A stretch of 64,000 bases of DNA from JBELHO01 sp042091375 (GTDB lineage Bacteria; Pseudomonadota; Gammaproteobacteria; Enterobacterales; Alteromonadaceae), in NCBI GenBank assembly GCA_042091375.1, contig JBELHO010000004.1, positions 1-64,000 on the forward strand. Direction: 5' to 3'. Made by a program: the position numbers and the translations under genes. Every line of letters starts with the position of its first letter. Position 1 is the stretch's first letter. The notes beneath the pieces were generated by a model. The model ran no database searches. It was not told the origin of the DNA and worked only from the letters and a program-made list of their open reading frames with translations. Of the stretch, positions 26,192 through 35,008 are shown piece after piece.

Positions 26192-26743
26192 TCAATAGTG
26201 ACTTGAGCCTTTAAGTGAAGACAGTAACAGTTTGGCAACACTACCTTCTTTTAGGTTATTTGGCCATAGCGCGTATAAAGGTAAGGGTTCAACACGCCAG
26301 TTGGGAAGTACAGGGACGAGCTTGCCTTTTTTAATCTCTGTGGTGACCTGTGATCTTGTCAATACGGCTAAACCATTACCTTGTAGGCAATATTGATAGA
26401 TTACCTCAACGCTGTTAATGATGATCTGGCTAGTAAACTCAACTTCTTGACTCCCTGATCCAAATAAAAAAGTGCGCTTGTTCGGCAATTGTTTTAGCTT
26501 CAGCCATAACCATGTCTTTAAGTCGTTTGGTGATCTAGGGGGTAAATGCTTCTGGTAATAGCTGGGTGAGCAAACCAATACACGATCTATTATACCGAGT
26601 TTTGTTACCTTTAGGTCACTATTTTCTGGGTGTCTTGCTCTGATGATCAAATCGACTCTTTCATCAATAATGTCGCTAGTTGAGTCTGAAAAGTTGAGTT
26701 CAATGGTAACTTTTGGGTGTTTTTAATAAAATTATGGGCAGTA
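26192..26743 (-). pseudogene. LysR-family regulator remnant lacking the DNA-binding domain
   Basis: The open part (26192-26690, 152+ residues) is the C-terminal effector-binding half of a LysR protein, including the typical SDIIDERVDLIIRARHPEN and GLAVLTRS segments. Reading further upstream in the same frame gives VTIELNFSDS and then a stop. The expected preceding residues (HNFIKN) continue in another frame, which shows a frameshift near 26720, and that frame soon meets a TAG. The helix-turn-helix half is missing. It would have regulated the adjacent aldolase-transporter pair. Confidence 0.75.
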
Positions 26744-27312
26744 TGTTGTGTACTCTAGGAGCTGCCTTACTGTTAAATTAATGTATCTATATAATATCAT
26801 ACTACCTTGAAATAGCGGCATGCTTGGTTCAGCTGATTGCTGAACTATGCATCTCAAACACCAGTTTTTAATGGAAGAGTTGCTAAAAAAATTAGCAAAC
26901 AAATTGGCTAAAACGCTTTGATGCTAGAATTGTCAATAGGATAAATTAAGCAATGCTAATGTAACCATTGTTTGTTGATTGTTTCTCTATGAGTTTGGTT
27001 GTCTATGAAACCGTGTCATACGCTATATCAATAAAGTCCTGTACATAATAAAGCCCAACGAATGCTGGGCTTTTCTGATAAATAGTGCAGACTGCCAAGT
27101 TGGATCTGCCCAAATAGTTTAGCAAGTAATCTTTAGGTATTTCGCTTGATAGCGAAAGCCACTGTCTATACGCCATAACTAGATGTTAAATATAGCGAAA
27201 TAAAAAATAGCCCAAGTTATTTTGAATTCGATACACTGCACTAATTAAGTGATCTCACCATAAAGTCATTAATTTCTTTGATATTGATATTGGTATTGGT
27301 ATTGAAATTAAC
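26744..27312. other. Intergenic region with a decayed tRNA-end/terminator copy
   Basis: No gene. Hairpins occur at 26828-26848 (GGTTCAGC and GCTGAAC arms) and 26880-26898. The segment 27048-27105 resembles the terminator and 3' end of the tRNA-Thr locus at 29244-29293. Near 27281-27308 there is a short 6-bp repeat (GATATT/GGTATT). Confidence 0.5.
27048..27105 (-). repeat. Decayed copy of a tRNA 3' end plus its terminator
   Basis: AAGCCCA...TGGGCTT (27051-27072) followed by TCTGATAAATAGTGCAGACTGCC parallels AGCCCAGC...GCTGGGCT and TCTGATAAATGGTGCCGACTGCC at the tRNA-Thr gene. Beyond that it resembles the other tRNA remnant at 29141 (CTGCCAAGTTGG versus CTGCCAAGGTGG). Confidence 0.55.
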
Positions 27313-27612
27313 TCAGTGATTAAGTATGAATTTTATAAGCGCTTGCTCCTGTCGCATGACATATATAATATAGACATTATCGTTTTCGAGCTTATAAAAA
27401 ATTCGACAAGGCGGTACAACGATTTCTCTATAACTAAAGCCTTGCAGTTCGATAGGGGTTTTTCCAGACTCGGGAAACTCATTAAGTCTTTCTACTTTGC
27501 TAAATATTTTTTCAACAAGTGCCTTCGCAGCTTGAATATTATGAATGGCAATATACTCAGCAATATCTTTGATATTATCTAATGCTGGCTCCGTCCATAT
27601 TATTTGAGCCAT
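27313..27612 (-). CDS. ParE/RelE-superfamily toxin
   Basis: Product of 99 aa: MAQIIWTEPALDNIKDIAEYIA is the standard opening of the ParE/RelE fold, and YREIVVPPCRIFYKLENDNVYIIYVMRQ covers its core strands. Members poison DNA gyrase (ParE) or cleave mRNA (RelE); the WTEPALDNIKDIAEYI start favours ParE-like. The gene overlaps the antitoxin by 13 nt, the classical antitoxin-first order. Confidence 0.9.
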   Translation of the reverse strand: MAQIIWTEPALDNIKDIAEYIAIHNIQAAKALVEKIFSKVERLNEFPESGKTPIELQGFSYREIVVPPCRIFYKLENDNVYIIYVMRQEQALIKFILNH

Positions 27613-27857
27613 TTTGACATTTTCTCTCGAGCTTCATTAGCTGATAGCACTTTATTATCCATAATGGCTCTTTCACCCTTTGCTATTCCTTCCAATATCG
27701 CCATGCGATTTTTCATAAACTCGAAATCATCAACATCAACTAAATAAGCCGATGGTTGACCATGCTCAGTAATAAGCACTGGCTCTTTAGATTCGTGTAA
27801 ATCAGCTAGAATTTTCGTAGCTTGCCTTTTAAGCGTGGTAACCAGCTCAACTTTCAT
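27600..27857 (-). CDS. Phd/YefM-family antitoxin
   Basis: Product of 85 aa with GGAG before the ATG. The N-terminal LKRQATKILADLHESKEPVLITEHGQPSAYLVD is the Phd/YefM DNA-binding domain; the C-terminal 35 residues are the toxin-neutralising tail. It precedes and overlaps the toxin gene. The palindrome just upstream is the likely site of autorepression. Confidence 0.92.
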   Translation of the reverse strand: MKVELVTTLKRQATKILADLHESKEPVLITEHGQPSAYLVDVDDFEFMKNRMAILEGIAKGERAIMDNKVLSANEAREKMSKWLK

Positions 27858-27882
27858 CGGGTAACTCCAGTATAATAAAACT

Positions 27883-27906
27883 CAAGTGACACTATAGTAT
27901 CACTTG
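27883..27906. promoter_or_regulatory. Toxin-antitoxin operator palindrome
   Basis: CAAGTGA and TCACTTG flank an inner ACTATAGT palindrome, giving a 24-bp inverted repeat with one mismatched pair, 26 bp before the antitoxin start. Phd/YefM proteins repress from such palindromes. Confidence 0.7.
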
Positions 27907-28263
27907 GGTTTTACTATAGCTACATAGGAAATAGTACGAGAAAGTGAATAGAAACATTATTTCACTGCACAATTTTTATACTTCATTATTCTAAATAAAA
28001 GATGTCTACAGTGATGGGGGAAGATCACTGTTTTCAATTACAGTTTGTTAATATTATGCAATAAACTCAACTTATTGATGAGTTCTTTTGTGTCAGGTTA
28101 TTTTACAGTACTACTTGATTTTAAATTGTAAAAACCATTATCACCATGAAATTGTTGTATATTTTAAGTTTAGTATGGTTTTTGTATTAGAAGGAGAGAA
28201 TCAATAAATTGTTATTTTAACTATTTCTTACTAAGGTTAATGGAAAGGGATTAAAAAAAGGAA
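27907..28263. other. Intergenic region before the PEP-CTERM gene
   Basis: AT-rich, no gene. Unlike the other three PEP-CTERM genes of the window, no convincing -24/-12 element is present; the best fit (GG-N10-GT near 28098) lacks the TTGC half. Confidence 0.4.
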
Positions 28264-28884
28264 ATGAAAATGAAAATGAAAATTTTAAAATTTTTTATAG
28301 CAAGCTTATTGCTAACTATCTTGGGTGCCACTGCTCAAGCGGGATTAATTACAACAACTTTTTCAGGTGGAAATGAAAACGAAGGGGCTATGTTTGATCT
28401 AAGTGTATTTGATAGTGATATTATTGTTACTGGTGTAGATTTAAACTTTGATGACTCAGGTAGAACGACGATTGAAGTATACTCGCGCATAGGAACTTAT
28501 GAGGGCTTTGAGGGAAGTTCAGCCGGCTGGACACTATTGTCATCAACTTTTGTAGGCTCAATTAATTCTTCTGGAACTCCAACTTTCCTAGATTTAACAG
28601 ATTTTGGATTATTAGCTAATACAACTTATGGCATGTATTTTTATTCAACAAACCATGCTGTAGATATCGAATATACTAATGGTGATAATGTTTATACTAA
28701 CGCCGATGTATCTATAAAGGCTGGTGTTGGAATCAATGACTTTCATTCTGGAGTAAACCAGTCACGAACATGGAATGGTACTCTATATTACGATACTACA
28801 GATGTTCCAGAACCATCTACATTCGCTATTTTCGCATTAGCAATGATTGGTTTAGCATCACGTCGATTTCAGAAACAATCTTAA
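28264..28884 (+). CDS. PEP-CTERM sorting domain protein
   Basis: Product of 206 aa. Three in-frame ATGs (28264, 28270, 28276) follow an AAGGA site; 28270 is about ideally spaced, so the start is uncertain by two codons. Signal peptide 1-26 (ending AQA), a beta-rich exported domain with many Gly/Ser/Thr, then VPEPSTFAIFALAMIGLASRRFQKQ, a textbook PEP-CTERM signal. The exported part has no known fold that I recognise. A good terminator follows at 28908. It sits between a toxin-antitoxin pair and tRNA genes. Confidence 0.88.
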   Translation: MKMKMKILKFFIASLLLTILGATAQAGLITTTFSGGNENEGAMFDLSVFDSDIIVTGVDLNFDDSGRTTIEVYSRIGTYEGFEGSSAGWTLLSSTFVGSINSSGTPTFLDLTDFGLLANTTYGMYFYSTNHAVDIEYTNGDNVYTNADVSIKAGVGINDFHSGVNQSRTWNGTLYYDTTDVPEPSTFAIFALAMIGLASRRFQKQS

Positions 28885-28907
28885 TAATTTAATATTGTTT
28901 ATCCTAG

Positions 28908-28939
28908 AAAACACTGGTTGTAGTAATCAGTGTTTTTTT
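28908..28939 (+). terminator. Intrinsic terminator of the PEP-CTERM gene
   Basis: AAAACACTG and CAGTGTTTT pair around an 11-nt loop and run into seven T. Confidence 0.85.
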
Positions 28940-29110
28940 ATTTCTGGTAATTAGCTATTGTAAAAATATTCGACATCTAATGATTTATTAGCAGTGATTT
29001 TCATCGCAAAACCATTACCGTAGGATACTTAACCCTGGGGTATCTGATCTAAATTTTGGTGTGATTTCAAAATTACACCACCCATCAACATTACGAATTT
29101 CAGACAAAAA
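28940..29110. other. Intergenic part, nothing recognised
   Basis: Short AT-rich non-coding segment between the PEP-CTERM terminator and the tRNA-side terminator. Confidence 0.4.
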
Positions 29111-29130
29111 AACCTCGCAATTGCGAGGTT
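29105..29130 (-). terminator. Terminator downstream of the tRNA remnant
   Basis: AACCTCGCAATTGCGAGGTT is a perfect palindrome; on the minus strand it is followed by a run of T (A-run at 29105-29112). It ends the minus-strand tRNA transcription unit. Confidence 0.75.
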
Positions 29131-29137
29131 TCTTATA

Positions 29138-29215
29138 AATGGTGCCGACAGTCGGAGTCGAACTGCCAAGGTGGCTTAGCGACTGATCAGCAAATCAGTA
29201 GGCCAGTTTTTTAAT
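29138..29215 (-). pseudogene. tRNA 3'-half remnant
   Basis: On the minus strand the 3' part reads ...GGCAGTTCGACTCCGACTGTCGGCACCA, an intact T-arm and acceptor end with CCA, preceded by an anticodon-stem-like ACTGA/TCAGT. The 5' acceptor strand and the D-arm are absent, so no functional tRNA can form. It is closest to tRNA-Thr. Confidence 0.6.
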
Positions 29216-29243
29216 CTAGAAATAAGGGCATTGTATTTCAGAC

Positions 29244-29268
29244 AAAAAAGCCCAGCTAATGCTGGGCT
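29244..29268 (-). terminator. Terminator after tRNA-Thr
   Basis: AGCCCAGC-TAAT-GCTGGGCT followed on the minus strand by six T, 12 nt after the tRNA-Thr CCA end. Confidence 0.8.
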
Positions 29269-29279
29269 TATCTGATAAA

Positions 29280-29355
<76 letters not shown>

Positions 29356-29402
29356 ACACAAAGCTTTGTGTGCGATAAATGTATTCTATTGAATGATTTA
29401 TC

Positions 29403-29430
29403 TTGGCACCGAATGAAGGAGTGTTGAACA
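29403..29430 (-). repeat. Possible decayed tRNA 3' end
   Basis: TGGCACCGAATGAAGGAGTG resembles the tRNA 3' end TGGTGCCGACTGCCGGAGTC with scattered changes. It lies between the two intact tRNA genes and suggests a former third tRNA. Confidence 0.4.
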
Positions 29431-29452
29431 ACAGATCATTCATTCAAAATGA

Positions 29453-29528
29453 TGGTGCCTCGACCCGGAATCGAACCAGGGACACGAGGATTTTCAATCC
29501 TCTGCTCTACCAACTGAGCTATCGAGGC
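29453..29528 (-). tRNA. tRNA-Phe (GAA anticodon)
   Basis: A 76-nt cloverleaf including encoded CCA. Acceptor GCCTCGA/TCGAGGC, anticodon loop TTGAAAA (anticodon GAA), T-loop TTCGATT. It is in the same orientation as tRNA-Thr and probably co-transcribed with it. Confidence 0.97.
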
Positions 29529-29747
29529 ACATTGATAATGGAATTATCAGTGTACTTTACTTCAATATTAACATCTGATGAATTTGTCTTATTGCAGTAA
29601 ACATCTTTTTGGCTTTGCCTTAAAGACGGGCGCTATTAGACTGTTTTTCTTTTTCGACGTCAACACTTTTTTGCAAATAAATGTTTATTTGCTGTTTTTT
29701 CCTGCGGATTGTTGCTAATTGAATCGAATTACCATTGAATTTACAGG

Positions 29748-30020
29748 TTATTTATTTTCTGGGGTGTAGCCTTCAATTTCTGGTTCTTTGCCTTCAAATA
29801 AATAACTCACCATGGCTTTCTCTAATACTGCTCTGTCATTGGCATCCATCATATTCATTTTATTTTCATTGATCAGCATGGTTTGTTTCTTTTGCCAGTT
29901 TGTCCATGCTTCTTTGCAGATATTGTCAAATATGCGTTTGCCAATTTCTCCCGGGTATAGCTGAAATCCTAAACCTTCTGCTTCTTTTTGTAAGTTCTGG
30001 CAAAATACCATTCTGGTCAT
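29748..30020 (-). CDS. yggX: Fe(II)-trafficking / oxidative damage protection protein YggX
   Basis: Product of 90 aa, the normal size. MTRMVFCQNLQKEAEGLGFQ and YPGEIGKRIFDNICKEAW are diagnostic, with the single conserved cysteine at position 7. YggX protects iron-sulfur proteins against oxidative damage in the cytosol. It follows mutY by 16 nt, the gene order found in E. coli; MutY itself carries a 4Fe-4S cluster. Confidence 0.97.
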   Translation of the reverse strand: MTRMVFCQNLQKEAEGLGFQLYPGEIGKRIFDNICKEAWTNWQKKQTMLINENKMNMMDANDRAVLEKAMVSYLFEGKEPEIEGYTPENK

Positions 30021-30036
30021 AATTTTTCTCTACTTG

Positions 30037-31125
30037 TTAATTGATAATGGCTAGCTGTTTTATTTGATTGATCAGCTTGTCGGTAGACGCGGCAAAACCA
30101 ACAGACGCTTGGTTGTGTAAATCATACCATTTTAAGTGGCTATTATCTTGTATTTGTTGTGGTTCACTCAAGGCACAATCAACAATAATAGGTGAAATAT
30201 CTAAATGAAAGTGACTAAAGGTATGACGAAAAGGATCGAGTGTTTTTTGTTGTGTTTCTATTAATTGATAGTGAGACAAGAGATCAGGTAATTGATCCAT
30301 ACTGGCTATTTCTAAAAAGCACCAAAGTCCTCCCCAAATACCACTGGGTGGACGCTTTTCCATCAGGATCTTATTGGCGATGCGCGGGATCACCATAATA
30401 GTACTGCGCACTGGTGTAGTTTTTTTGGGTTTTTTTTGTGGAAAATTGTGTTGTTCATTGCCTGCCAAAGCCAAGCAATTTAGTTGTAAAGGACATATTG
30501 GGCACTTGGGTTTACTGCGGGTACAGACCATAGCCCCTAAGTCCATCATCGCTTGATTGTAATTTTCTACCTGATTTTTCTGGGTTAATTGTTCAGCCAG
30601 CGGCCACATTGTCTTTTCAAATTTAGCTTGACCAGTGTAACCTTCAACGGTGTAACAGCGAGCTAATACCCGTTTGACATTGCCATCTAAAATAGGGTGA
30701 TGTTGCTTTAATGACAAGCTCAAGATAGCTCCAGCCGTTGAACGGCCGATACCAGGAAGGGCGATCACCTCTTCAATATCGTCGGGAAATACCCCCTGAT
30801 AGTTGTCGCGAATGATTTGTGCTGATTTGTGCAGGTTGCGCGCTCGGGCGTAATAACCCAGTCCAGTCCAGTGATGTAATACCTTATCTTGGTCGGCATC
30901 AGCTAATGCGGTTATTGAAGGAAAACTAGACATAAAACGTTGGTAATAGGGAATAACTGTATTTACTTGGGTTTGCTGTAACATGATTTCAGAAACCCAA
31001 ACCCGATAGGGTGTTTTATTTTGTTGCCAGGGGAGGTGCTTTCTACCTTGTTTAGCAAACCAAGCCAACACATCGCGGTTAAATTGTTGAGCAGATGCAG
31101 CAGATATTTTAATGTTTTCAGTCAT
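30037..31125 (-). CDS. mutY: Adenine DNA glycosylase
   Basis: Product of 362 aa from the ATG at 31125; a longer frame to 31164 would add a non-conserved extension. MutY removes adenine opposite 8-oxoguanine. The catalytic glutamate is Glu46 in VSEIMLQQTQV, the helix-hairpin-helix is LPGIGRSTAGAIL, the catalytic aspartate lies in LDGNVKRVLAR, and the 4Fe-4S ligands are in CTRSKPKCPICPLQLNC. The C-terminal third is the NUDIX-like domain that recognises 8-oxoG. It forms an operon with yggX and is divergent from yggL-trmB. Confidence 0.97.
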   Translation of the reverse strand: MTENIKISAASAQQFNRDVLAWFAKQGRKHLPWQQNKTPYRVWVSEIMLQQTQVNTVIPYYQRFMSSFPSITALADADQDKVLHHWTGLGYYARARNLHKSAQIIRDNYQGVFPDDIEEVIALPGIGRSTAGAILSLSLKQHHPILDGNVKRVLARCYTVEGYTGQAKFEKTMWPLAEQLTQKNQVENYNQAMMDLGAMVCTRSKPKCPICPLQLNCLALAGNEQHNFPQKKPKKTTPVRSTIMVIPRIANKILMEKRPPSGIWGGLWCFLEIASMDQLPDLLSHYQLIETQQKTLDPFRHTFSHFHLDISPIIVDCALSEPQQIQDNSHLKWYDLHNQASVGFAASTDKLINQIKQLAIIN

Positions 31126-31266
31126 AATGGCGATAGTGTAGCGAAATGTTTTGCCCCATAGCAATAGATTAGTTGCTAATATCGATTAAAAGTAATGGCA
31201 TTTTACAGCGATTAGCACTATATTCTCGCCAACTTAATGAAGACATTTATAGATGAGAGCGCCAAG

Positions 31267-31605
31267 ATGAAAGTAACCGCCAAAAATCGCAGCAAAAGGC
31301 TGCGCAAAAAATTACGCGTTGATGAATTTCAGGAAATTGGTTTTGACATCGCCTGGACCTTTGCCGATGATATTACCAGTGCAGCGATAGACCAATTTAT
31401 TGATAGTTTTTTTGCCGAAGTGATTGAACCCAACGACCTAGGATTTGGTGGTGAAGGCGATACCTTGTGGCATGGTTTAGTATGTACCAGAGACATAGGT
31501 AAGTGCACTGAAGCGCATCGCAGCGAAGTTAACAAGTGGCTCTTGGCCAATGGTGCGGTAACAGCAACGGTAAGTGAATTATATGATGTTTGGTGGGCTG
31601 TATAG
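31267..31605 (+). CDS. yggL: YggL family protein (DUF469)
   Basis: Product of 112 aa. The start at 31267 gives MKVTAKNRSKRLRKKLRVDEFQE, which aligns with E. coli YggL; a longer frame from 31237 is not conserved. The family signatures GFDIAW, FFAEVIEPNDLGF, RDIGKCTEAHR and ELYDVWW are all present. YggL binds the 50S ribosomal subunit and is thought to assist ribosome assembly. In E. coli it lies with trmB and mutY as here, although the order of yggL and trmB differs. Confidence 0.93.
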   Translation: MKVTAKNRSKRLRKKLRVDEFQEIGFDIAWTFADDITSAAIDQFIDSFFAEVIEPNDLGFGGEGDTLWHGLVCTRDIGKCTEAHRSEVNKWLLANGAVTATVSELYDVWWAV

Positions 31606-31755
31606 TTGCGGTTAGTGGCTTTGTTTATTATTGAATAAGGTTTAAACTCATAGTTAATTTTCGGGCATTTTATCTACTGCTGTGGTTACTGCTATCGCGC
31701 AGTTACTATGGACGACTGAAGATAATGTGCCAATCATTTTTACAGTAGAAGTGCA

Positions 31756-32481
31756 ATGACTGAAAGAACCCACAAAACAGTAGAGCAAGCCCAGCAAGAG
31801 GGCAAATACATTCGCAAGGTACGCAGCTTTGTCAAACGCGAAGGCCGCTTGACAAACGGTCAGGCAAAGGCATTAGAGCTCTATTGGCAAACTATGGGCT
31901 TAGCCCATCAACAAGGAATGATCGACCTCGAGGCGGTATTTGGTAATACTAATCCTGTGGTTTTAGAGATAGGCTTTGGCATGGGCAAGTCTTTAGTTGA
32001 AATGGCTAAAAACTCACCTGAGTTAAACTACCTTGGGGTTGAGGTGCACCGCCCCGGTGTTGGCGCTTGTATCGCCCTTGCTCAAGAGTGTGAAGTGAGC
32101 AACTTAAAAGTATATGAACACGATGCTATCGAGGTGTTGGCCGATTGTATAGCCAATGACAGTTTGGCTAAAGTGCAACTTTTTTTCCCTGACCCTTGGC
32201 ATAAAAAAAAGCATCACAAGCGCCGGATTGTATCGGCTGAGTTTGTTGAGGCTATTCGGCAAAAATTGCAAATCGGCGGGGTATTTCACATGGCTACCGA
32301 CTGGCAAAATTATGCCGAGTGTATGTTAGCCGATATGCAGCAAGCGCAAGGCTATAAAAACTTATCAGCGACTAATGATTATGTGCCTCGTCCTGATTCA
32401 AGGCCGTTGACAAAGTTTGAAAATCGCGGTCAACGTTTAGGCCATGGCGTTTGGGATCTGCAATTCGAACGGATTGAATAA
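31756..32481 (+). CDS. trmB: tRNA (guanine-N7)-methyltransferase
   Basis: Product of 241 aa, typical length. It methylates G46 in the variable loop of tRNAs using S-adenosylmethionine. The SAM-binding motif I is LEIGFGMGKSLVEMA and the family-specific FFPDPWHKKKHHKRRIV is intact, followed by HMATDWQNYAECML and RPLTKFENRGQRLGHGVWDL. It lies 150 bp after yggL in the same direction. Confidence 0.97.
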   Translation: MTERTHKTVEQAQQEGKYIRKVRSFVKREGRLTNGQAKALELYWQTMGLAHQQGMIDLEAVFGNTNPVVLEIGFGMGKSLVEMAKNSPELNYLGVEVHRPGVGACIALAQECEVSNLKVYEHDAIEVLADCIANDSLAKVQLFFPDPWHKKKHHKRRIVSAEFVEAIRQKLQIGGVFHMATDWQNYAECMLADMQQAQGYKNLSATNDYVPRPDSRPLTKFENRGQRLGHGVWDLQFERIE

Positions 32482-32491
32482 CTGAATTGTT

Positions 32492-32875
32492 TTACAAAAT
32501 AGCTGGCTCAGTTTGTTCGGTTTGTTCAGTGCGATGCAATTTATCAGCTTCAATGTGAAATAAATGCTGGCAATTGCGCAAATTGCCGGTTTTTTCTAAC
32601 CATTGTTGATCAATGATTTGATGGGCCAGAGCGGCTTGCAGAATACGCGAAGTATATTGACACCAATAAAAAATGGTGGCGTCGATGTGCGCCTCATTAT
32701 TGGGGGTTGCATTACTTTTACTGTGCTGCAGTTCACTGGTTAATTTTGCAATCACTTGTGGTTTTAGATCCGTTTCTATCATGCGTTTAAAACGGGTAAA
32801 TTGTTTTGCTTTAAACAGCAACCACACCATCCATAATAGTAACCCAAGGGCCGCACTGCTGAAGATCACTTCCAC
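32492..32875 (-). CDS. Small membrane-anchored protein, DUF2489-like
   Basis: Product of 127 aa with one N-terminal membrane helix (about residues 5-21) and a cytosolic helical body. It is tail-to-tail with trmB (10 bp). The overall build, a short anchor followed by a helical domain with YWCQYTSRILQAALAHQIIDQQWLE, resembles the DUF2489 proteins of related bacteria, but I am unsure of the assignment. No function can be given. Confidence 0.6.
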   Translation of the reverse strand: MEVIFSSAALGLLLWMVWLLFKAKQFTRFKRMIETDLKPQVIAKLTSELQHSKSNATPNNEAHIDATIFYWCQYTSRILQAALAHQIIDQQWLEKTGNLRNCQHLFHIEADKLHRTEQTEQTEPAIL

Positions 32876-32979
32876 TGCTAATACTCGTTAAATGTTATTG
32901 CCATTATAGTAACAGCATTTACACAAACAATTGAAGCTGTGCAGCAATAAAATGCCAATACTGACTGTGACAGCCGATT

Positions 32980-33459
32980 TCACCGATTAAAATTGGCCCC
33001 TTCAAATCTCAATAACTGCGCTTTTATGGCAATGCCACCGGCATAGCCAGTTAATTTTCCACTACTGCCGATCACCCGATGGCAAGGAATAATTAATGGA
33101 ATAGGATTTGCGCCATTGGCTCTGCCAACGGCTCGCACTGCTTTGCGGTTATTAATTTGTTCGGCTATCCAACCATAGCTTTGAGTTTCACCTTGCTTGA
33201 TAGTTGTTAAAGCACGCCACACACTTTGTTGAAAGGGCGTGCCTTTTGGGGCCAAAGGCAGATCAAACTGGGTCCTTTTTTCATGAAAATATTGATCGAG
33301 TTGTTGGCTAATGGCATGGAAAAACTTGATGTTTTTTGTATAACTAGCAGGTACTTTTAACGGCTTATCGCCAGTTAAAAATGATAGTGCGGTCAATCCG
33401 CGATGATCGGCAGTTAGGGCAATATCCCCCAGTGGAGAATGGTAAAGATGGGCATACAT
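32980..33459 (-). CDS. ogt: Methylated-DNA-[protein]-cysteine S-methyltransferase
   Basis: Product of 159 aa. The ATG at 33459 has AGGTGAG upstream; the GTG at 33474 overlaps that site. The protein removes alkyl groups from O6-methylguanine by transfer to its own cysteine, in the motif IPCHRVIG. The DNA-binding helix has RAVGRANGANP and the N-terminal domain is the short Ogt type without the Ada metal-binding region. Confidence 0.95.
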   Translation of the reverse strand: MYAHLYHSPLGDIALTADHRGLTALSFLTGDKPLKVPASYTKNIKFFHAISQQLDQYFHEKRTQFDLPLAPKGTPFQQSVWRALTTIKQGETQSYGWIAEQINNRKAVRAVGRANGANPIPLIIPCHRVIGSSGKLTGYAGGIAIKAQLLRFEGANFNR

Positions 33460-33578
33460 AGAGTTAATTCTCACCTAAGTAAGTGCTGGTACTAGCTTGG
33501 ATACTCGACTTTGCAGTATACATTAAAACTATGGGTAGTTAGTTTGCAACTTGTAATATTTTGCGGTCAAGATCACAA

Positions 33579-34067
33579 CTACTGGTGCAAATCATTGGGT
33601 GATTGCAGTATTAATTGCATTTTAGGTAAGACTCTATCAACGGCCAGTACTTTAGTGTTTATTTCAGCTATTTTAGTGGCTCCTAAACGACGATAGAAAC
33701 CTTCAGCATTGGGATCAGCAATTAGCTCTATACTGTTATAGCCATCGCTCTTTGCTTGTTGGCAGGCCAATGTCAACAGTTTGCCACCGAAACCTTGACC
33801 TATGTAGCTAGGCTCTATCCACAAATGCTCTAGCTGAGCAGAGGTTTGTTTGCGATGATATTCAAGACTAAAAAAACCGACTATGTCTTCACCCACTTCT
33901 AGTATTTGCACATGGTGTTGTTGAATATAGTTAGCTGAAACTTTTAGTTCATCTGCCCATGCCTCAAGCCAAGCTTGCGGATATTGCCAATGGGCTTTGG
34001 CGCGGTATATAAGTGCAGACAATGCGCTTGCGTCACAGGTTAATGCTGGTCGAAATGCTAAGTTCAT
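33579..34067 (-). CDS. GNAT-family N-acetyltransferase
   Basis: Product of 162 aa (ATG at 34067; the frame also opens at a TTG at 34076). The acetyl-CoA-binding motif A reads LWIEPSYIGQGFGGKLL, followed by AKSDGYNSIELIADPNAEGFYRRLGA of motif B. The substrate is not predictable. It follows the six-helix membrane protein gene by about 20 bp and probably shares its transcript. Confidence 0.9.
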   Translation of the reverse strand: MNLAFRPALTCDASALSALIYRAKAHWQYPQAWLEAWADELKVSANYIQQHHVQILEVGEDIVGFFSLEYHRKQTSAQLEHLWIEPSYIGQGFGGKLLTLACQQAKSDGYNSIELIADPNAEGFYRRLGATKIAEINTKVLAVDRVLPKMQLILQSPNDLHQ

Positions 34068-34084
34068 GTTATTCAATTTATTGA

Positions 34085-34795
34085 CTATGTATCGTCGTCA
34101 TAGCTGTCATTGTTAGTAGATAATATGCTTTTGTGTGTTATCAAGGCTATTGTTGAGGTCGTAAAAAATAGCAGTAAAATCAAATTGAGATAACCGCCAG
34201 CAATAATGGTGTAAATTTGTCCGTCGAGAAAGCTAACTATAAAGTCGTTTAATAAAAAAGGAATTATGGGACAGAACAATAGCATCCACCTTGGGTAATG
34301 ACTGTGTTTTTGCCAAACAGCATAAATAAACGCTGCGGTAAAAATAGCAAAAGGCAAATAGGACACTGTGCGCAGGGTATTATTTGCGGCTATTGCTAGT
34401 TCTGTCAAGGCTCCTGCAGGCATGCCCACTGCGGCAGCATTTTTTGCTGAAGTTGCTATGGCAATATAAGCAGCATGTACTACGCCAAATGCAATCATAA
34501 TTGCTAGAAAACTAAAAAATATGGTTAATTGCATCCTTCTCGTTGCCGGTTGAAATGCGTAATAAATTTGTCCAGAAGCTATGGTGTAAAGCCATGCAGA
34601 TAATAATGCACAAATGCCACTGTTGATAATACGATCAGCGGAAACGTTGGCCATATTGACAATAAGATTGGTTTGATCGCCGTTGAGGTAAAACAGCATA
34701 TCGCCGATAAATAACAATACACTTGCGATAATACCTGCTAAACCGCAGTAAATTGCAGTTTGCTTTGAGAGCATTGCTGCCGTGTTAGTTTTCAT
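34085..34795 (-). CDS. Six-helix membrane protein of unknown function
   Basis: Product of 236 aa with about six transmembrane helices and an acidic tail (SYDDDT). The first helix is LAGIIASVLLFIGDMLFYL and a charged loop follows. It resembles the DUF6796-type small membrane proteins, a tentative match. No catalytic motif is visible. It is the first gene of a likely two-gene unit with the acetyltransferase. Confidence 0.6.
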   Translation of the reverse strand: MKTNTAAMLSKQTAIYCGLAGIIASVLLFIGDMLFYLNGDQTNLIVNMANVSADRIINSGICALLSAWLYTIASGQIYYAFQPATRRMQLTIFFSFLAIMIAFGVVHAAYIAIATSAKNAAAVGMPAGALTELAIAANNTLRTVSYLPFAIFTAAFIYAVWQKHSHYPRWMLLFCPIIPFLLNDFIVSFLDGQIYTIIAGGYLNLILLLFFTTSTIALITHKSILSTNNDSYDDDT

Positions 34796-35008
34796 TATAC
34801 ACCGATGAAAGTGAGAATAATTAGCAAGTAATTATGTATTAACTGAATATTCTTTGCTAGATTACTTTGCCCTTTGTTGACTTTATCGCAATTGAAGATT
34901 TAAATGACTTAGTTGCACTCACTGTAGTTGTTGTTTTTATTCACAAGGTACTGGCTTTGCGCAAAAATTTTAGCACTGTTATTTCAATCGATTTATATCA
35001 TTTGACCT

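Noticed and set aside
26872..26925. Small frame MEELLKKLANKLAKTL in the gap right of the LysR remnant
   Set aside because: Only 16 residues, arises from the hairpin TTGCTAA/TTAGCAA, and has no ribosome site.
28098..28112. Sigma-54 promoter for the fourth PEP-CTERM gene
   Set aside because: GG-N10-GT spacing exists but the TTGC half is missing, and the site is 150 bp away from the gene; not convincing.
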